A stretch of 27,701 bases of DNA from a virus: IMG/VR virus record IMGVR_UViG_3300036876_000106, positions 1-27,701 of that record, one strand, 5' to 3'. The notes under the pieces were generated by a model that was not told the DNA's origin, searched no databases, and saw only the letters and a program-made list of their open reading frames with translations. A program made the position numbers and the translations under genes. Positions 14,689-22,535 of this stretch are shown here, one piece after another. Each line of letters starts with the position of its first letter. Positions within the stretch are counted from its first letter, which is position 1.

Positions 14689-15744
14689 TTAACCCTCGAT
14701 GTCGCCGGGGATCACGCCCATGGTGGGAGCGACGCTCAGCGCGTTGAGCAGCGGGATACCCGTTTCCTGCGCGGTTGCGCGCAAGTCGTAGTACCAATCC
14801 ACGCTCTGCCAATACTTCTTCTTGGCCAGGTGCGGATCGATCCACTCGAGAACGCCGTAGCCGTCCACGGTCGAGGGCGGAGCGGCAATGGTGGCGCCGT
14901 TGCCATCGGTTCCACCCGTCCAGACGAAAGTCTTGGCGCAGGAAACATCGTCTTGTGTGGGCGCGGCTTGCGCGTAGCCCAGGAAGGCGTTGCTGCCCCA
15001 AACCCAAGAGGCCACATTCTGCCGGTTGAGCAGGATGGCGCTGCCCTGGATGCACTTCACACGGAAGACTTGCGAGAGCTGATCCGGGGAGATCGAGCCG
15101 GGCGTCGTGTATTTGAAGCGGTTGATGATGTCCGGATGATTCTGCAGCGCGACCACAACCGGATCGCTCAAGAGCAGAGTCATCTCGTTATCCTGCACTC
15201 CGGCTTGGCGGAGAATCGCCTTGGCCGCCTCGATCTGCACGATCGGGTGAGAACCGTCAGTGCCCTCGCCGGGAACCGCGGGATACTTATCCCACTGGTT
15301 GTTTACCCCCGCGCTGAGGTCAATGAAATTGGGGAAATTACTCTCGCTCAGCAACAGCTTGGCAATCGCGACCTCCCTGTCGAGATTGATCTGTTTGATG
15401 AGCTGCTGGGTAAGCTGCTTACGCGTGGAGAAGCCCAGGCCGAGGCCATAGCTCTCACTCTCGAAGGGCACATCGCCCTGGAGCGCGTGAGACGCCGCCA
15501 TATAGGGCGCGGTGGAATAGCTGCGCCGCACGGATTGCGGCTCGCCGCCGGGAGCGCGGAGCGTGGTTCCAGGCAGCTTGAAGTCGTCGCGATTCCATAC
15601 GACGTACTGGAAAGACTGCCGCGCCACAGGCACGCGCGGGGCAAAGATTTCGCCAACTAAGGCGTTGTTGCGGAACTCCTTGGCGAAGTTCGACAACGCC
15701 ACATTCAGAGCCCCTGCCGGCATCGTTCCAACATAGCCGCCCAT
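14689..15744 (-). CDS. Major capsid protein (HK97-type fold, by context)
   Basis: A 351-aa protein lying after the protease/scaffold and decoration genes, the Mu-group order. The N-terminal part (ALNVALSNFAKEFRNNALVG, then IFAPRVPV) and a C-terminal SVDWYYDLRATA stretch are typical of phage major capsid proteins. The middle has the expected alternation of helices and strands. It has the strongest ribosome-binding site in the block (AGGAGG) and is separated from its neighbours by gaps carrying hairpins, as suits the most abundant head protein. It starts at about the mature capsid length, so the separate upstream gene probably supplies the scaffold. Confidence 0.9.
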   Translation of the reverse strand: MGGYVGTMPAGALNVALSNFAKEFRNNALVGEIFAPRVPVARQSFQYVVWNRDDFKLPGTTLRAPGGEPQSVRRSYSTAPYMAASHALQGDVPFESESYGLGLGFSTRKQLTQQLIKQINLDREVAIAKLLLSESNFPNFIDLSAGVNNQWDKYPAVPGEGTDGSHPIVQIEAAKAILRQAGVQDNEMTLLLSDPVVVALQNHPDIINRFKYTTPGSISPDQLSQVFRVKCIQGSAILLNRQNVASWVWGSNAFLGYAQAAPTQDDVSCAKTFVWTGGTDGNGATIAAPPSTVDGYGVLEWIDPHLAKKKYWQSVDWYYDLRATAQETGIPLLNALSVAPTMGVIPGDIEG

Positions 15745-15797
15745 TTACATCCTCCTGCCGCTTGCGCGGGATAGTTCACATTTTTTGTTGCGCCGCC

Positions 15798-15824
15798 TGG
15801 CGCTCGGCTCATCGCAGAGCGCCA
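15798..15824. other. Intergenic hairpin upstream of the major capsid gene
   Basis: A perfect 8-bp stem, TGGCGCTC / GAGCGCCA, with an 11-base loop lies between the decoration and capsid genes. It is not followed by a T-run on either strand, so it is unlikely to be a rho-independent terminator. An RNA-processing or stabilising element is more likely (inference). Confidence 0.6.
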
Positions 15825-15839
15825 TGCGGAAAAGGTTAG

Positions 15840-16256
15840 TTAGGCGATTGCCGCCACCAGGCCAAAGAGACCCGGCACGAAAACGCAGATAAAATCTCCC
15901 GCGTTGGGTGTGGTTTCCAGGGCAATGGCCACAACCGTCTGGCCGACGGTAGCCGGCACAAGCTGCCCGGCGGCGTTGTTGGTGAGGGCCAGCGGCGCGG
16001 AAGCAATGGCGGCGCCAACCTGGGCCACCGCCTGGCCATGCTCGATCACCGAGATCGCCTCGGTGGTAGAGACAGCATCTTCTTCGATGATGCCGATGCA
16101 GGCGGAGTTGGCGACGCTGGCCACGGCGGCATGATAGACATCCGTGCCATAGACAACGGCCAGTCCGCGAGTAAAGCCGGACGAACCGCCGGGGATCAGG
16201 CTTTCCTTGATCTGGACGCCCTTCGGCCCCTTGGTTTCAGTGCTGATGTTCACCAT
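15840..16256 (-). CDS. Head decoration protein (DUF2190 family)
   Basis: A 138-aa protein starting MVNISTETKGPKGVQIKE. The features are typical of DUF2190 capsid-cement proteins: a small, Ala/Val/Gly-rich beta body with GIIEEDAVSTTEAISVIEHG and a C-terminal 'PNAGDFICVFV' strand. It sits between the protease and the major capsid gene. The ribosome-binding site GGAGG is strong. It is expected to bind the capsid surface and stabilise the filled head. Confidence 0.88.
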   Translation of the reverse strand: MVNISTETKGPKGVQIKESLIPGGSSGFTRGLAVVYGTDVYHAAVASVANSACIGIIEEDAVSTTEAISVIEHGQAVAQVGAAIASAPLALTNNAAGQLVPATVGQTVVAIALETTPNAGDFICVFVPGLFGLVAAIA

Positions 16257-16293
16257 TTTGCCCTCCTTGGGGCTGAAAGTTCAAAATTGATAT

Positions 16294-16320
16294 GGCCGGT
16301 TGCATTCAGCAGAGCCGGCC
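16294..16320. other. Intergenic hairpin between protease/scaffold and decoration genes
   Basis: GGCCGG (16294-16299) and CCGGCC (16315-16320) form a 6-bp GC stem with a 15-base loop. The leftward mRNA continues ATATCAATTTT, so weak termination is possible, but the T-run starts 8 bases away. It is one of several hairpins placed in each wide gap of the head block. Confidence 0.5.
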
Positions 16321-16333
16321 TTGGTGAATCTTG

Positions 16334-17677
16334 CTAGACCGCCCCAGCAGCCGAACCGCCGGCAACCGTCAACTCGGGGCGCTCTTCCGCGATCTCGGAG
16401 AGAGCCTCGCTGAAGCTGATCTTCTTTTCCTTCTGGCGCGCCCTGGCCGCGTCGGTCAGCGGATCGCCACTTGAAGCCTTTCCGTGGCTGGCTGGAGTGC
16501 CTTCAACTGCGCGGCCACCGGGAACAATCTTCGGCAGCCCCTCCAGGAAGAGCATCAGTGTCTCCAGCGGAGTCACCGTCTGCTTCTCCGCGCCTTCGCC
16601 GAACTCGACGGTTCGGGTGGATTTCGCCAGCTCCTCGAAGACCGGGCCGAGGCCCATCTTCTCGAAAGCTGGAATCCACTTGCCAGCCGTTTTCAGCTTT
16701 GCAATCGCGGCCATGGCGCGCTGTTTCACTTCGCCGCCTGCAATTGCTGTTTCGCGCTCCGCGAACTTCGCGGTCTGCGTCTTCAGCTCGCTCTCCAGCG
16801 CGGTAATTTTGACCTGCATCGGAGCTGCGGCTGCCGTGGCTGCCTCGGTAGCGATGCGCTTGGCGTCATCCTCGCTGAAAGTCTTCGGTGGCGCGGAGGA
16901 GCCAAACATCTCCGCGAAGAAGGCTTTGACGCCTTCCTTAATCTGCTCGGGTACGGTCTTTTCTGCTGCCACTTGTTCATCCTCCCCGAAGTCCACCTCG
17001 ATGAACTTCGATCCATGATCGTTGAAAGAAAGGTCTTGGAGACCCTTGACTTCGGGAGGCTGCGCGCCGAGATATGCAACATGGCGCAGTCCCGTGATGT
17101 TGCCGTCGGCGTCGCAATAGAACGCTGCCGAACGCTTCTTGAAGCGCCCAGCCTTGCGCGCCTCGTCGAACTTGGGGTCAACCTGCTTTTCCCTAGCCAG
17201 CAGCTTGTCGCCGTCAACAGCCAGGCTCTCGATCCAACCGTAGGCCGGCTTGTCATCAGCCGGGTGGCCGATGGTGGCAGGAGCTTCGTGATAGGTGGGG
17301 TCGTAATTGCGCACCACGCGGTCCAGATCGGCGCGGGTGATGAGGCCTTTGTTCGCACCGCGATAATCACCGGCGCGGAAGATCTCGATCCAGGGGCGCG
17401 GCGCTTCGCCATGCTCAACGCTGGAGAGATACGTCTTGCGGAAGTTATCCGTGTCCAGGCCGGCATCCTTCGCTTTGGCTGCGATCTTGCGGGCCGTGGC
17501 GGCTTTCTCCGATTCCGGCACATGCTTTTCATGTCCGAAGAGTTTCAATGCGGATTCGACGTGATCCTTGTCAACCGGCAGATGCCAGGTGGAAATATCC
17601 TCAGGATCTCCCACGTAGGCAAAATCGCTCGATTCGAGCGGCTTGCCATCTACTGTCTTCGTGAGCGCTGTCGCCAT
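16334..17677 (-). CDS. Head maturation protease with C-terminal scaffold (Mu gpI family)
   Basis: A 447-aa protein. Residues 1-85 are an extra N-terminal domain (FAYVGDPEDISTWHLPV, ATARKIAAKAKDAG), seen on some phage proteases. Residues ~90-215 are the protease: PWIEIFRAGDY, a GHP motif with His138, and a KKRSAAFY motif with Ser183, the likely catalytic pair of this serine-protease family. Residues ~235-330 are an Ala/Glu/Lys helical scaffold region (AAEKTVPEQIKEGVKAFFAE, KITALESELKTQTAKFAER). The remainder is helical and ends Gly/Ala-rich. In Mu the scaffold is the C-terminal part of this same protein. It processes the prohead from inside. Confidence 0.9.
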   Translation of the reverse strand: MATALTKTVDGKPLESSDFAYVGDPEDISTWHLPVDKDHVESALKLFGHEKHVPESEKAATARKIAAKAKDAGLDTDNFRKTYLSSVEHGEAPRPWIEIFRAGDYRGANKGLITRADLDRVVRNYDPTYHEAPATIGHPADDKPAYGWIESLAVDGDKLLAREKQVDPKFDEARKAGRFKKRSAAFYCDADGNITGLRHVAYLGAQPPEVKGLQDLSFNDHGSKFIEVDFGEDEQVAAEKTVPEQIKEGVKAFFAEMFGSSAPPKTFSEDDAKRIATEAATAAAAPMQVKITALESELKTQTAKFAERETAIAGGEVKQRAMAAIAKLKTAGKWIPAFEKMGLGPVFEELAKSTRTVEFGEGAEKQTVTPLETLMLFLEGLPKIVPGGRAVEGTPASHGKASSGDPLTDAARARQKEKKISFSEALSEIAEERPELTVAGGSAAGAV

Positions 17678-17690
17678 GGAGACACCATAT

Positions 17691-17710
17691 CGAGACGCAT
17701 CGCCGTCTCG
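17691..17710. other. Hairpin in the leader of the protease gene
   Basis: A perfect 7-bp stem, CGAGACG / CGTCTCG, with a 6-base loop ends 13 bases upstream of the protease ATG. The start has no good Shine-Dalgarno (only GGTG-type sequence), so this structure may influence initiation. It is not a terminator, as no T-run follows. Confidence 0.5.
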
Positions 17711-17745
17711 TGCGGTAACTGAAACATCCGCGAAAGCTGGAACAC

Positions 17746-18549
17746 TTACACTCCAGCCAGCGTGTGGAAGCCGGGCTCGGGCACTCCAAGCCGGGCTAGT
17801 AATGGCAGCCGTTCCATGCCGCCTTCATCGCTTCCATCAGGCGCGTCTTCGGGAAGCACGGGAATCACCGAGCAGCGGCAGTTAAAGCCACTGGGTGGAT
17901 AAATTTTCATCCAGACCGGATCAATAGCGCGTGCGCAAAAGCCATCCAGCGACGCGTGCGCCGGCCTCACGCGCAGATCTCCAACCGTCCAGTACTGCCA
18001 ATAAGGCAACGCATCCATCAGGTCCGGCTCTTTCATTTGCTCAAGCCGGCCCGCGCTGTAGGCTTTGCCGGTATTGGTTTGAAAGACAGTATCGAGCTCG
18101 AATGCGGCCAGCTTTTCAATGCCGGCTTCGGTGGTCATCGCATCCACAGCTTTGTGGAACTCGGCCGCCGTTCCACCTTTGGCTAATGTCTCGGCCAAGG
18201 CATCGCGAATTTTTCCAATCAAGCGCTGATCGCTGACTCCGGCCACGGTGAAAGCGTCGTTGCGGTACTGGCTTGTTAGGCCGTCAAAGAGTTCCCGCGT
18301 CACGGGCGTCAAATTGCGTAGATACTCGACTGCGCCTGTTGGGGGAAGGGTGAAGCTAAAGCCGACGTTGAGGGTGTCGCCCTGGGCATCTTCTTCCGCA
18401 AAGTTCTTGAGGCGCGAAGTGGTAGCCAGGTGCACCGGGCGATGTAGCTTGACCATGCCAAATCGCGCAACGTGCAAGCGCCCAAGCAAATTGGACGCGG
18501 CCAAGTGGCGCGCCAGCAGATCGCCGAGGCGCACCTGGTCACTGGCCAA
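17746..18549 (-). CDS. Head morphogenesis protein, MuF / SPP1 gp7 type
   Basis: A 267-aa protein; starts at TTG (18549), chosen because AGGGGTAGATT lies just upstream and the frame overlaps the portal stop by 11 bases. The MuF signature is complete: a helical N-terminus, QTNTGKAYSAGRLEQM, PYWQ at 182-185, His198 with ASLDG, IDPVWMKIYPPSGF, and a Cys-x-Cys pair (224 and 226) followed by SVIPV. Family members bind the portal and enter the prohead interior. It is shorter than Mu gpF (which has extra C-terminal sequence) but has the whole core. Confidence 0.92.
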   Translation of the reverse strand: MASDQVRLGDLLARHLAASNLLGRLHVARFGMVKLHRPVHLATTSRLKNFAEEDAQGDTLNVGFSFTLPPTGAVEYLRNLTPVTRELFDGLTSQYRNDAFTVAGVSDQRLIGKIRDALAETLAKGGTAAEFHKAVDAMTTEAGIEKLAAFELDTVFQTNTGKAYSAGRLEQMKEPDLMDALPYWQYWTVGDLRVRPAHASLDGFCARAIDPVWMKIYPPSGFNCRCSVIPVLPEDAPDGSDEGGMERLPLLARLGVPEPGFHTLAGV

Positions 18550-20011
18550 AATCTACCCCTTTCGGAGGCATGGCCGTGGATGCGATCTCCCGTACTCGCG
18601 CGGCGAAGATACCCTTTGCCTCGCCCTGCAATTGTTCGAAGAGCTTGTCGTACTGCGCCATCTCCGCGCGCATTGCGGCCTCACCCTGGCGCTCGGCAAA
18701 GGTTGCGCTGGAACGGTCAGTGAGCGACACCGATGGCGCGGCCGCGTTCGGCACCAGCTCCTGATCTTCTGTTTCATTCGGAGTCAGCGGCCGGTCGTAA
18801 CGGTCGGAGATATAACCGACGGTGAACTTCTTGCCCATGCGCATCAGACCGGAATCCACGGTAAGCGCGAGCTGCAGATCCTCAGCCTCTTCCAGATCGA
18901 ATTGCCAGATCGGCATCGGAGCCTTTGGACCGAAATTCCACAGCACAAGCGGCTTGATGAGCTGATCATTGATGACAGACTGCAAACTGCGGCACAGCTC
19001 CACGCTGCGCTTATCCAAAGTGTCGGCGTGTGTCTCGCCCTGAGCCTTCGATCCACCGCCGCCCTCGTTGCCAAAGCTGGTCAGAGTCTCTCCCATCACC
19101 CGGCGAGCGATGGAGTACTGCATCGCCTTGAAGAAGCTCTCGTAAACCTTTGGGTCCTGAGCGCGGGCTATCTTGAGCAGCTCGGGCTCAAACTCGAAGC
19201 CCTTGGGCACCGCAACGGCGACGTTGTCAACGAGGGACTGAGCAATATCCACGGCCTGCTGGCGCTCGGAGGCGTTGTCCGCATCGTTGTAATGCACCAC
19301 GGCCGTGCCGGGGCCTTTCTCCGCGAATTGTATCCACAGCCGCTGAATGTTCCGCTTGAACCAGCTGGGCCAGAAGACAGCCTTAAGAAGCGGACGGCCC
19401 ATGCGGTTGCGCGAGCGCTTGCGGTAGCTGAAGATGAGGAACTTCTGCTCGGGGAGCTGCTGGCCTTCAGAGGCCCAGGGATTGTCAAGGAGCTGCAGAT
19501 TGCCCACCTGCGGATAGAAGCGATTGCCAAAAAGAAATAGTTCTTGCGGACAGTCGCTGATATCCACCAGTTCGGCCTGGCCCTCCGAGGTATCAAAGAT
19601 CATTTCCTGAACGCTGAAGCCGTAGCCGGGCGCATCGAGAATGCAATCGAGCACCGCGTGAAAGTCGAGCTTATCGAGCTGCGTCTCCACAAACTCTTTG
19701 ACATCCTTGGCGAGTGACGATTCATCACGCGGCGCGGGAAGCACACTGCGATCGCGCTCCAGAACCGAGAGCTTGAGTGTGTCAAGGCAGTTGGCAACAT
19801 CTTCGTCTTTGTCTTCCAGCTCGCGAAAATAAGCCATCGTCTCGGGCTGGTTATAGGTCATCGCCGCCCAGATCGATGTGGGATTGCGCGTGCCGCCGAA
19901 GGCCAGCGTATTCCGGTAGAGCGAGATCTGCTGGAGGTAAAGGCTGGTGGACGAGATCATCTCGCCCTTTGGCGGTAGCGGCGGAACTGCGGGAATCTTT
20001 GCGTCGGCCAT
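18539..20011 (-). CDS. Portal protein (DUF935, Mu gp29 family)
   Basis: A 490-aa protein between the large terminase and MuF genes. Family-typical segments include a MADAKIPAVPP opening with an aromatic-rich NPTSIWAAMTYNQPETM, 'ELEDKDEDVANCLDTLKLSV', 'PGYGFSVQEMIFD', FLIFSYRKRSRNRMGRPL and WPSWFKRNIQRLWIQFAEK. It forms the dodecameric ring for DNA entry and contacts the terminase. Its ATG overlaps the terminase stop as TGATG. Length is usual for the family. Confidence 0.93.
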   Translation of the reverse strand: MADAKIPAVPPLPPKGEMISSTSLYLQQISLYRNTLAFGGTRNPTSIWAAMTYNQPETMAYFRELEDKDEDVANCLDTLKLSVLERDRSVLPAPRDESSLAKDVKEFVETQLDKLDFHAVLDCILDAPGYGFSVQEMIFDTSEGQAELVDISDCPQELFLFGNRFYPQVGNLQLLDNPWASEGQQLPEQKFLIFSYRKRSRNRMGRPLLKAVFWPSWFKRNIQRLWIQFAEKGPGTAVVHYNDADNASERQQAVDIAQSLVDNVAVAVPKGFEFEPELLKIARAQDPKVYESFFKAMQYSIARRVMGETLTSFGNEGGGGSKAQGETHADTLDKRSVELCRSLQSVINDQLIKPLVLWNFGPKAPMPIWQFDLEEAEDLQLALTVDSGLMRMGKKFTVGYISDRYDRPLTPNETEDQELVPNAAAPSVSLTDRSSATFAERQGEAAMRAEMAQYDKLFEQLQGEAKGIFAARVREIASTAMPPKGVDFGQ

Positions 20012-21345
20012 CAGAGGTATCCCTTCATCTGCGAGTAGGAGGTGGGCTTTTCGGATGCCTTGACACCGGCGAGAGAGCAGACTCCACCGTTATCCCCGGC
20101 GAGTAGTGCCAGCGATTGCGCCCAAAACTCGTCGGCGTGCCCAGCCTCAGTACGATCCGCGTCGAAGCGGAAGTTGCCTGCGGCGGTTGGAATCCGGCGC
20201 ACCGCGTGAATTGCTCCGCGCAGGTTGCGGTCATCTGGAATCCGGATGATTCCTTCTTCGTAGGCGCGGCGCGTCCGGACCGCCAGGTCTTCTTTGACTG
20301 CCAGCGTGAAGTTAACTGGCTCAACGCGCCAGGTGCCCCACTTAGCCTGAACTTCCTCCGCCATCTGCATTCCGATGCCGGTGCAGTCGAAGCAGCCCCG
20401 CCGGATGGGCAGATTCTCAAAAAACCAGTCGATCCGCTTGCGCTGGATGGCAAAGGACGTGGCTCGCATCCGTACAATTGCGCGGGTCCAATAAACGCCG
20501 AGAGCTTTTTCGAGCAGGTAGACGACCGTCAAATCCTTCTTGCGGCCGATGTCCACGCCGAGAATCAGTTCCCCAACCGGCCTGAAGCCCTCCGGCAGAT
20601 CGACGGTGGCGAAAATCGACTCCGCCGCCTGTATCTGATCCCAGGTGATCCAGCTCGTCGCGTCAGAGACGAACTTGCAGCAGTACTCCTGCTCCCAGAT
20701 GTCTTCATCCGGGCAGCCCTCGCGCAGCTTGTCAATATCCGCGTCCAGGCCCTGCGCCACGGCGTCATAGATTGTGGTGCAGTGCTTGGAGAAGCCGTTC
20801 TCCTTCTCGCTCAGCTCATAGAACATACCTGACTCGCCGAAGCAGGTCGAGCCGATTTCGATTGAATAGCCGCGCGTGATGGACGGATAGATGGCCGCAT
20901 AGATGCGCTTGGCGTCCTTGTGAAAGGCGAACTCATCAGCCAGTACGTTTCCGGTGTAGCCGCGGGCGGTGTCGGGATTAGCGGGCAGAAAGATCATGCG
21001 CGCCTTGTTCGATGGGAAATGAATTACTGACTGCGTCTGCTCGACACCCTCGACAAAAGCTCCAGTGCCCTCCTTCTCAACGAACTCATAGCCGCGCGCA
21101 GCTTGCTCAATCTGCGCAATCGCCTCGACATGCTCCCGAGCCTTGTGCGCCAGTTCATTTGATTGCCGCTGGCCGGCGGAGAGTGCTATCCACAGCGTCT
21201 TATGGCGAACCAGGTCTGTGACCGCGCGAAATGTCGCACAGAAGCTGAAGCCGATTTGGCGTGCCTTCTTCCAGATTTTCAGCGGGGACTTATCGTTGAT
21301 CCAATCCTGCTGGTATTGGAGAAAGATGGCTTTAGACGGCCCCAT
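20011..21345 (-). CDS. Terminase large subunit (Mu gp28 type)
   Basis: A 444-aa packaging motor. ATPase: a deviant Walker A, KARQIGFSF at residues 27-35, in which the canonical Lys of GK(T/S) is absent, as in several terminases that use an upstream Lys/Arg; Walker B is GNVLADEF with Asp137-Glu138. Nuclease: candidate metal-binding acidic residues are Asp265 (LGVDIGRKKD), Asp320 (CFDCTGIG) and Asp405 (GHADEF). All are spaced as in the RNase-H-like fold. The ATG has an AAGGAGATTT ribosome-binding site and lies 14 bases inside the small-subunit gene. Confidence 0.95.
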   Translation of the reverse strand: MGPSKAIFLQYQQDWINDKSPLKIWKKARQIGFSFCATFRAVTDLVRHKTLWIALSAGQRQSNELAHKAREHVEAIAQIEQAARGYEFVEKEGTGAFVEGVEQTQSVIHFPSNKARMIFLPANPDTARGYTGNVLADEFAFHKDAKRIYAAIYPSITRGYSIEIGSTCFGESGMFYELSEKENGFSKHCTTIYDAVAQGLDADIDKLREGCPDEDIWEQEYCCKFVSDATSWITWDQIQAAESIFATVDLPEGFRPVGELILGVDIGRKKDLTVVYLLEKALGVYWTRAIVRMRATSFAIQRKRIDWFFENLPIRRGCFDCTGIGMQMAEEVQAKWGTWRVEPVNFTLAVKEDLAVRTRRAYEEGIIRIPDDRNLRGAIHAVRRIPTAAGNFRFDADRTEAGHADEFWAQSLALLAGDNGGVCSLAGVKASEKPTSYSQMKGYL

Positions 21346-22015
21346 AAATCTCCTTCACCTTCTCCAAAAGATCCTCGCGTGTAAGAGCCACGGCCGGTTT
21401 GCCGTCGCGGCCTTCCATCTCGCCGATCAGCTTGCCGGCCTTTTCCTTGATGAGGTCGAGCTTGATCTGCACATTCTTCTCATCCACCGCGACGCGCCGA
21501 GCCTGTAGCTCCACACGTTGAAGGCGGCTGAGAGTCAGCGATAAAACATTCAGGCCGTCGAGGAACTTCGCCTGATCGCCGGGGCCTACCTGGCGCATCA
21601 GTGCAAAGACCTGATCGCGCATGGCGTTCATCACGGCGTCGTTAGTGCCTGGCAGGTCTTTGCCGGCAAAAGCCTCGGCCCACTCGCGAGCCTTTGCGCT
21701 TTCGGCCATAACCTGGGCGCGGACCTGGCTCACGCGCAAATCAAACCAGCGCTGCAGGCTCGACTTGGCCAATCGGAATCCAGGGAAAAGATCAAGCACA
21801 TCCGGTTCAATATTCGGCCAGTCGATGAAGCCCTGGTTGTCTTTTTCCCAATCCTTACTAAAAGGCAGCGCAGACTGCTCGGCGATCTCTACCCAGGTGC
21901 GTCCGCGACCGTAGAGCGTCTGGATCGCATCGCGCGCCGATTGCGGCAGACGGTCAATCTTGAGCGGCAGCTTTGTAACCCGCTTTTCTCCGGTTTTTGG
22001 CCTGGGCTTAGACAC
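21332..22015 (-). CDS. Terminase small subunit (DUF3486, Mu gp27 type)
   Basis: A 227-aa protein starting at GTG (22015) behind AGAGGAA. The N-terminal ~100 residues carry the family opening, KLPLKIDRLPQSARDAI, and LYGRGRTWVEIAEQ, consistent with a helix-turn-helix DNA-binding domain. An RWFDLRVSQVR stretch follows, and the C-terminal half is helical with LQARRVAVDEKNVQIKLDLI, suited to oligomerisation. It precedes the large subunit, the Mu order, and should recognise the packaging site. Confidence 0.92.
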   Translation of the reverse strand: MSKPRPKTGEKRVTKLPLKIDRLPQSARDAIQTLYGRGRTWVEIAEQSALPFSKDWEKDNQGFIDWPNIEPDVLDLFPGFRLAKSSLQRWFDLRVSQVRAQVMAESAKAREWAEAFAGKDLPGTNDAVMNAMRDQVFALMRQVGPGDQAKFLDGLNVLSLTLSRLQRVELQARRVAVDEKNVQIKLDLIKEKAGKLIGEMEGRDGKPAVALTREDLLEKVKEIYGAV

Positions 22016-22190
22016 AGTGATTCCTCTTGAACTCGATCGGGAGATTGCGAATTAACCTCAGATATGAATAGCCAAATAAGCGCCTGAATAGCCCCCGCGT
22101 GATCTGCTCAAACGTTCCGCATTTACGACAGGCCCTACCTTGCTTTCCAAAGATCAGATAGGGCTCCCACTCGTGTGAACAGTTCAACAT
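22008..22190 (-). CDS. 60-aa zinc-ribbon protein
   Basis: A small protein with Cys4 and His6 (NCSHEWEP) and a CRKC pair at residues 20-23 (RACRKCG), the pattern of a small zinc finger, followed by an Arg-rich C-terminus (RLFGYSYLRLIRNLPIEF). The start at ATG 22190 has AAGGGA upstream, and the gene overlaps the small terminase by 8 bases. Mu carries a small zinc protein, Com, that acts on mom mRNA, but no sequence similarity beyond zinc ligands is visible, so this is not called Com. It could be an RNA- or DNA-binding factor for packaging or late control. Confidence 0.75.
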   Translation of the reverse strand: MLNCSHEWEPYLIFGKQGRACRKCGTFEQITRGLFRRLFGYSYLRLIRNLPIEFKRNHCV

Positions 22191-22214
22191 CAGCTATCCC
22201 TTCTAGGCAGAGAA

Positions 22215-22535
22215 TTAGTTGAAAAGCACATCCTCATTGCTCTGGCGGCGCGTGTAGAAGCGCAGCCCGAGTGGTGTCAGCGCGATTTGGCTCAGCTCCA
22301 CGCGGCCAGTGATTTCATTGACGGCCGTCTTGAAGTCGATATAGTCGAGCACCGCGAGATCCTGCAGAAGCGTGACCACCTGGTCGCGGCCTAGCGTTTG
22401 CCCCATTTTTTGAAGCACGGCCCACATCTCGAAATCGTCCATACGGGAGAGCTGGTTTTCATGGCCCTCGCGCACCAGCTTGAGGATGATGCCCCTCCGC
22501 CGCCGCGCCTGAATCTCTCTACGTTCCACTTCCAT
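22215..22535 (-). CDS. Small helical, probably winged-helix protein (Mu gp26 position)
   Basis: A 106-aa protein with a strongly basic start (MEVERREIQARRRRGIIL), a helical segment around WAVLQKMGQTL and GRDQVVTLLQDLAVLDY, then a strand-turn-strand segment with LTPLGLRFY. The pattern fits a winged-helix domain, as expected for the gp26-type gene between the gp25-type (DUF2730) and gp27-type genes. It overlaps the upstream membrane-protein gene by 17 bases. The identification is by position and pattern, not a confirmed match. Confidence 0.7.
   Translation of the reverse strand: MEVERREIQARRRRGIILKLVREGHENQLSRMDDFEMWAVLQKMGQTLGRDQVVTLLQDLAVLDYIDFKTAVNEITGRVELSQIALTPLGLRFYTRRQSNEDVLFN

Noticed and set aside
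14407-15660. A 417-aa open frame on the plus strand opposite the capsid gene
   Set aside because: It is antisense to a clear capsid gene in the same codon register. It has a composition typical of antisense frames in GC-rich DNA, no ribosome-binding site and no recognisable domain.
16484-17722. A 412-aa plus-strand frame opposite the protease gene
   Set aside because: Same reason: a mirror of a strongly supported coding gene, with no start signal and no fold.
22008-22190. Mu Com translational activator
   Set aside because: Both are small zinc proteins, but the ligand pattern differs and no mom-like gene is present.
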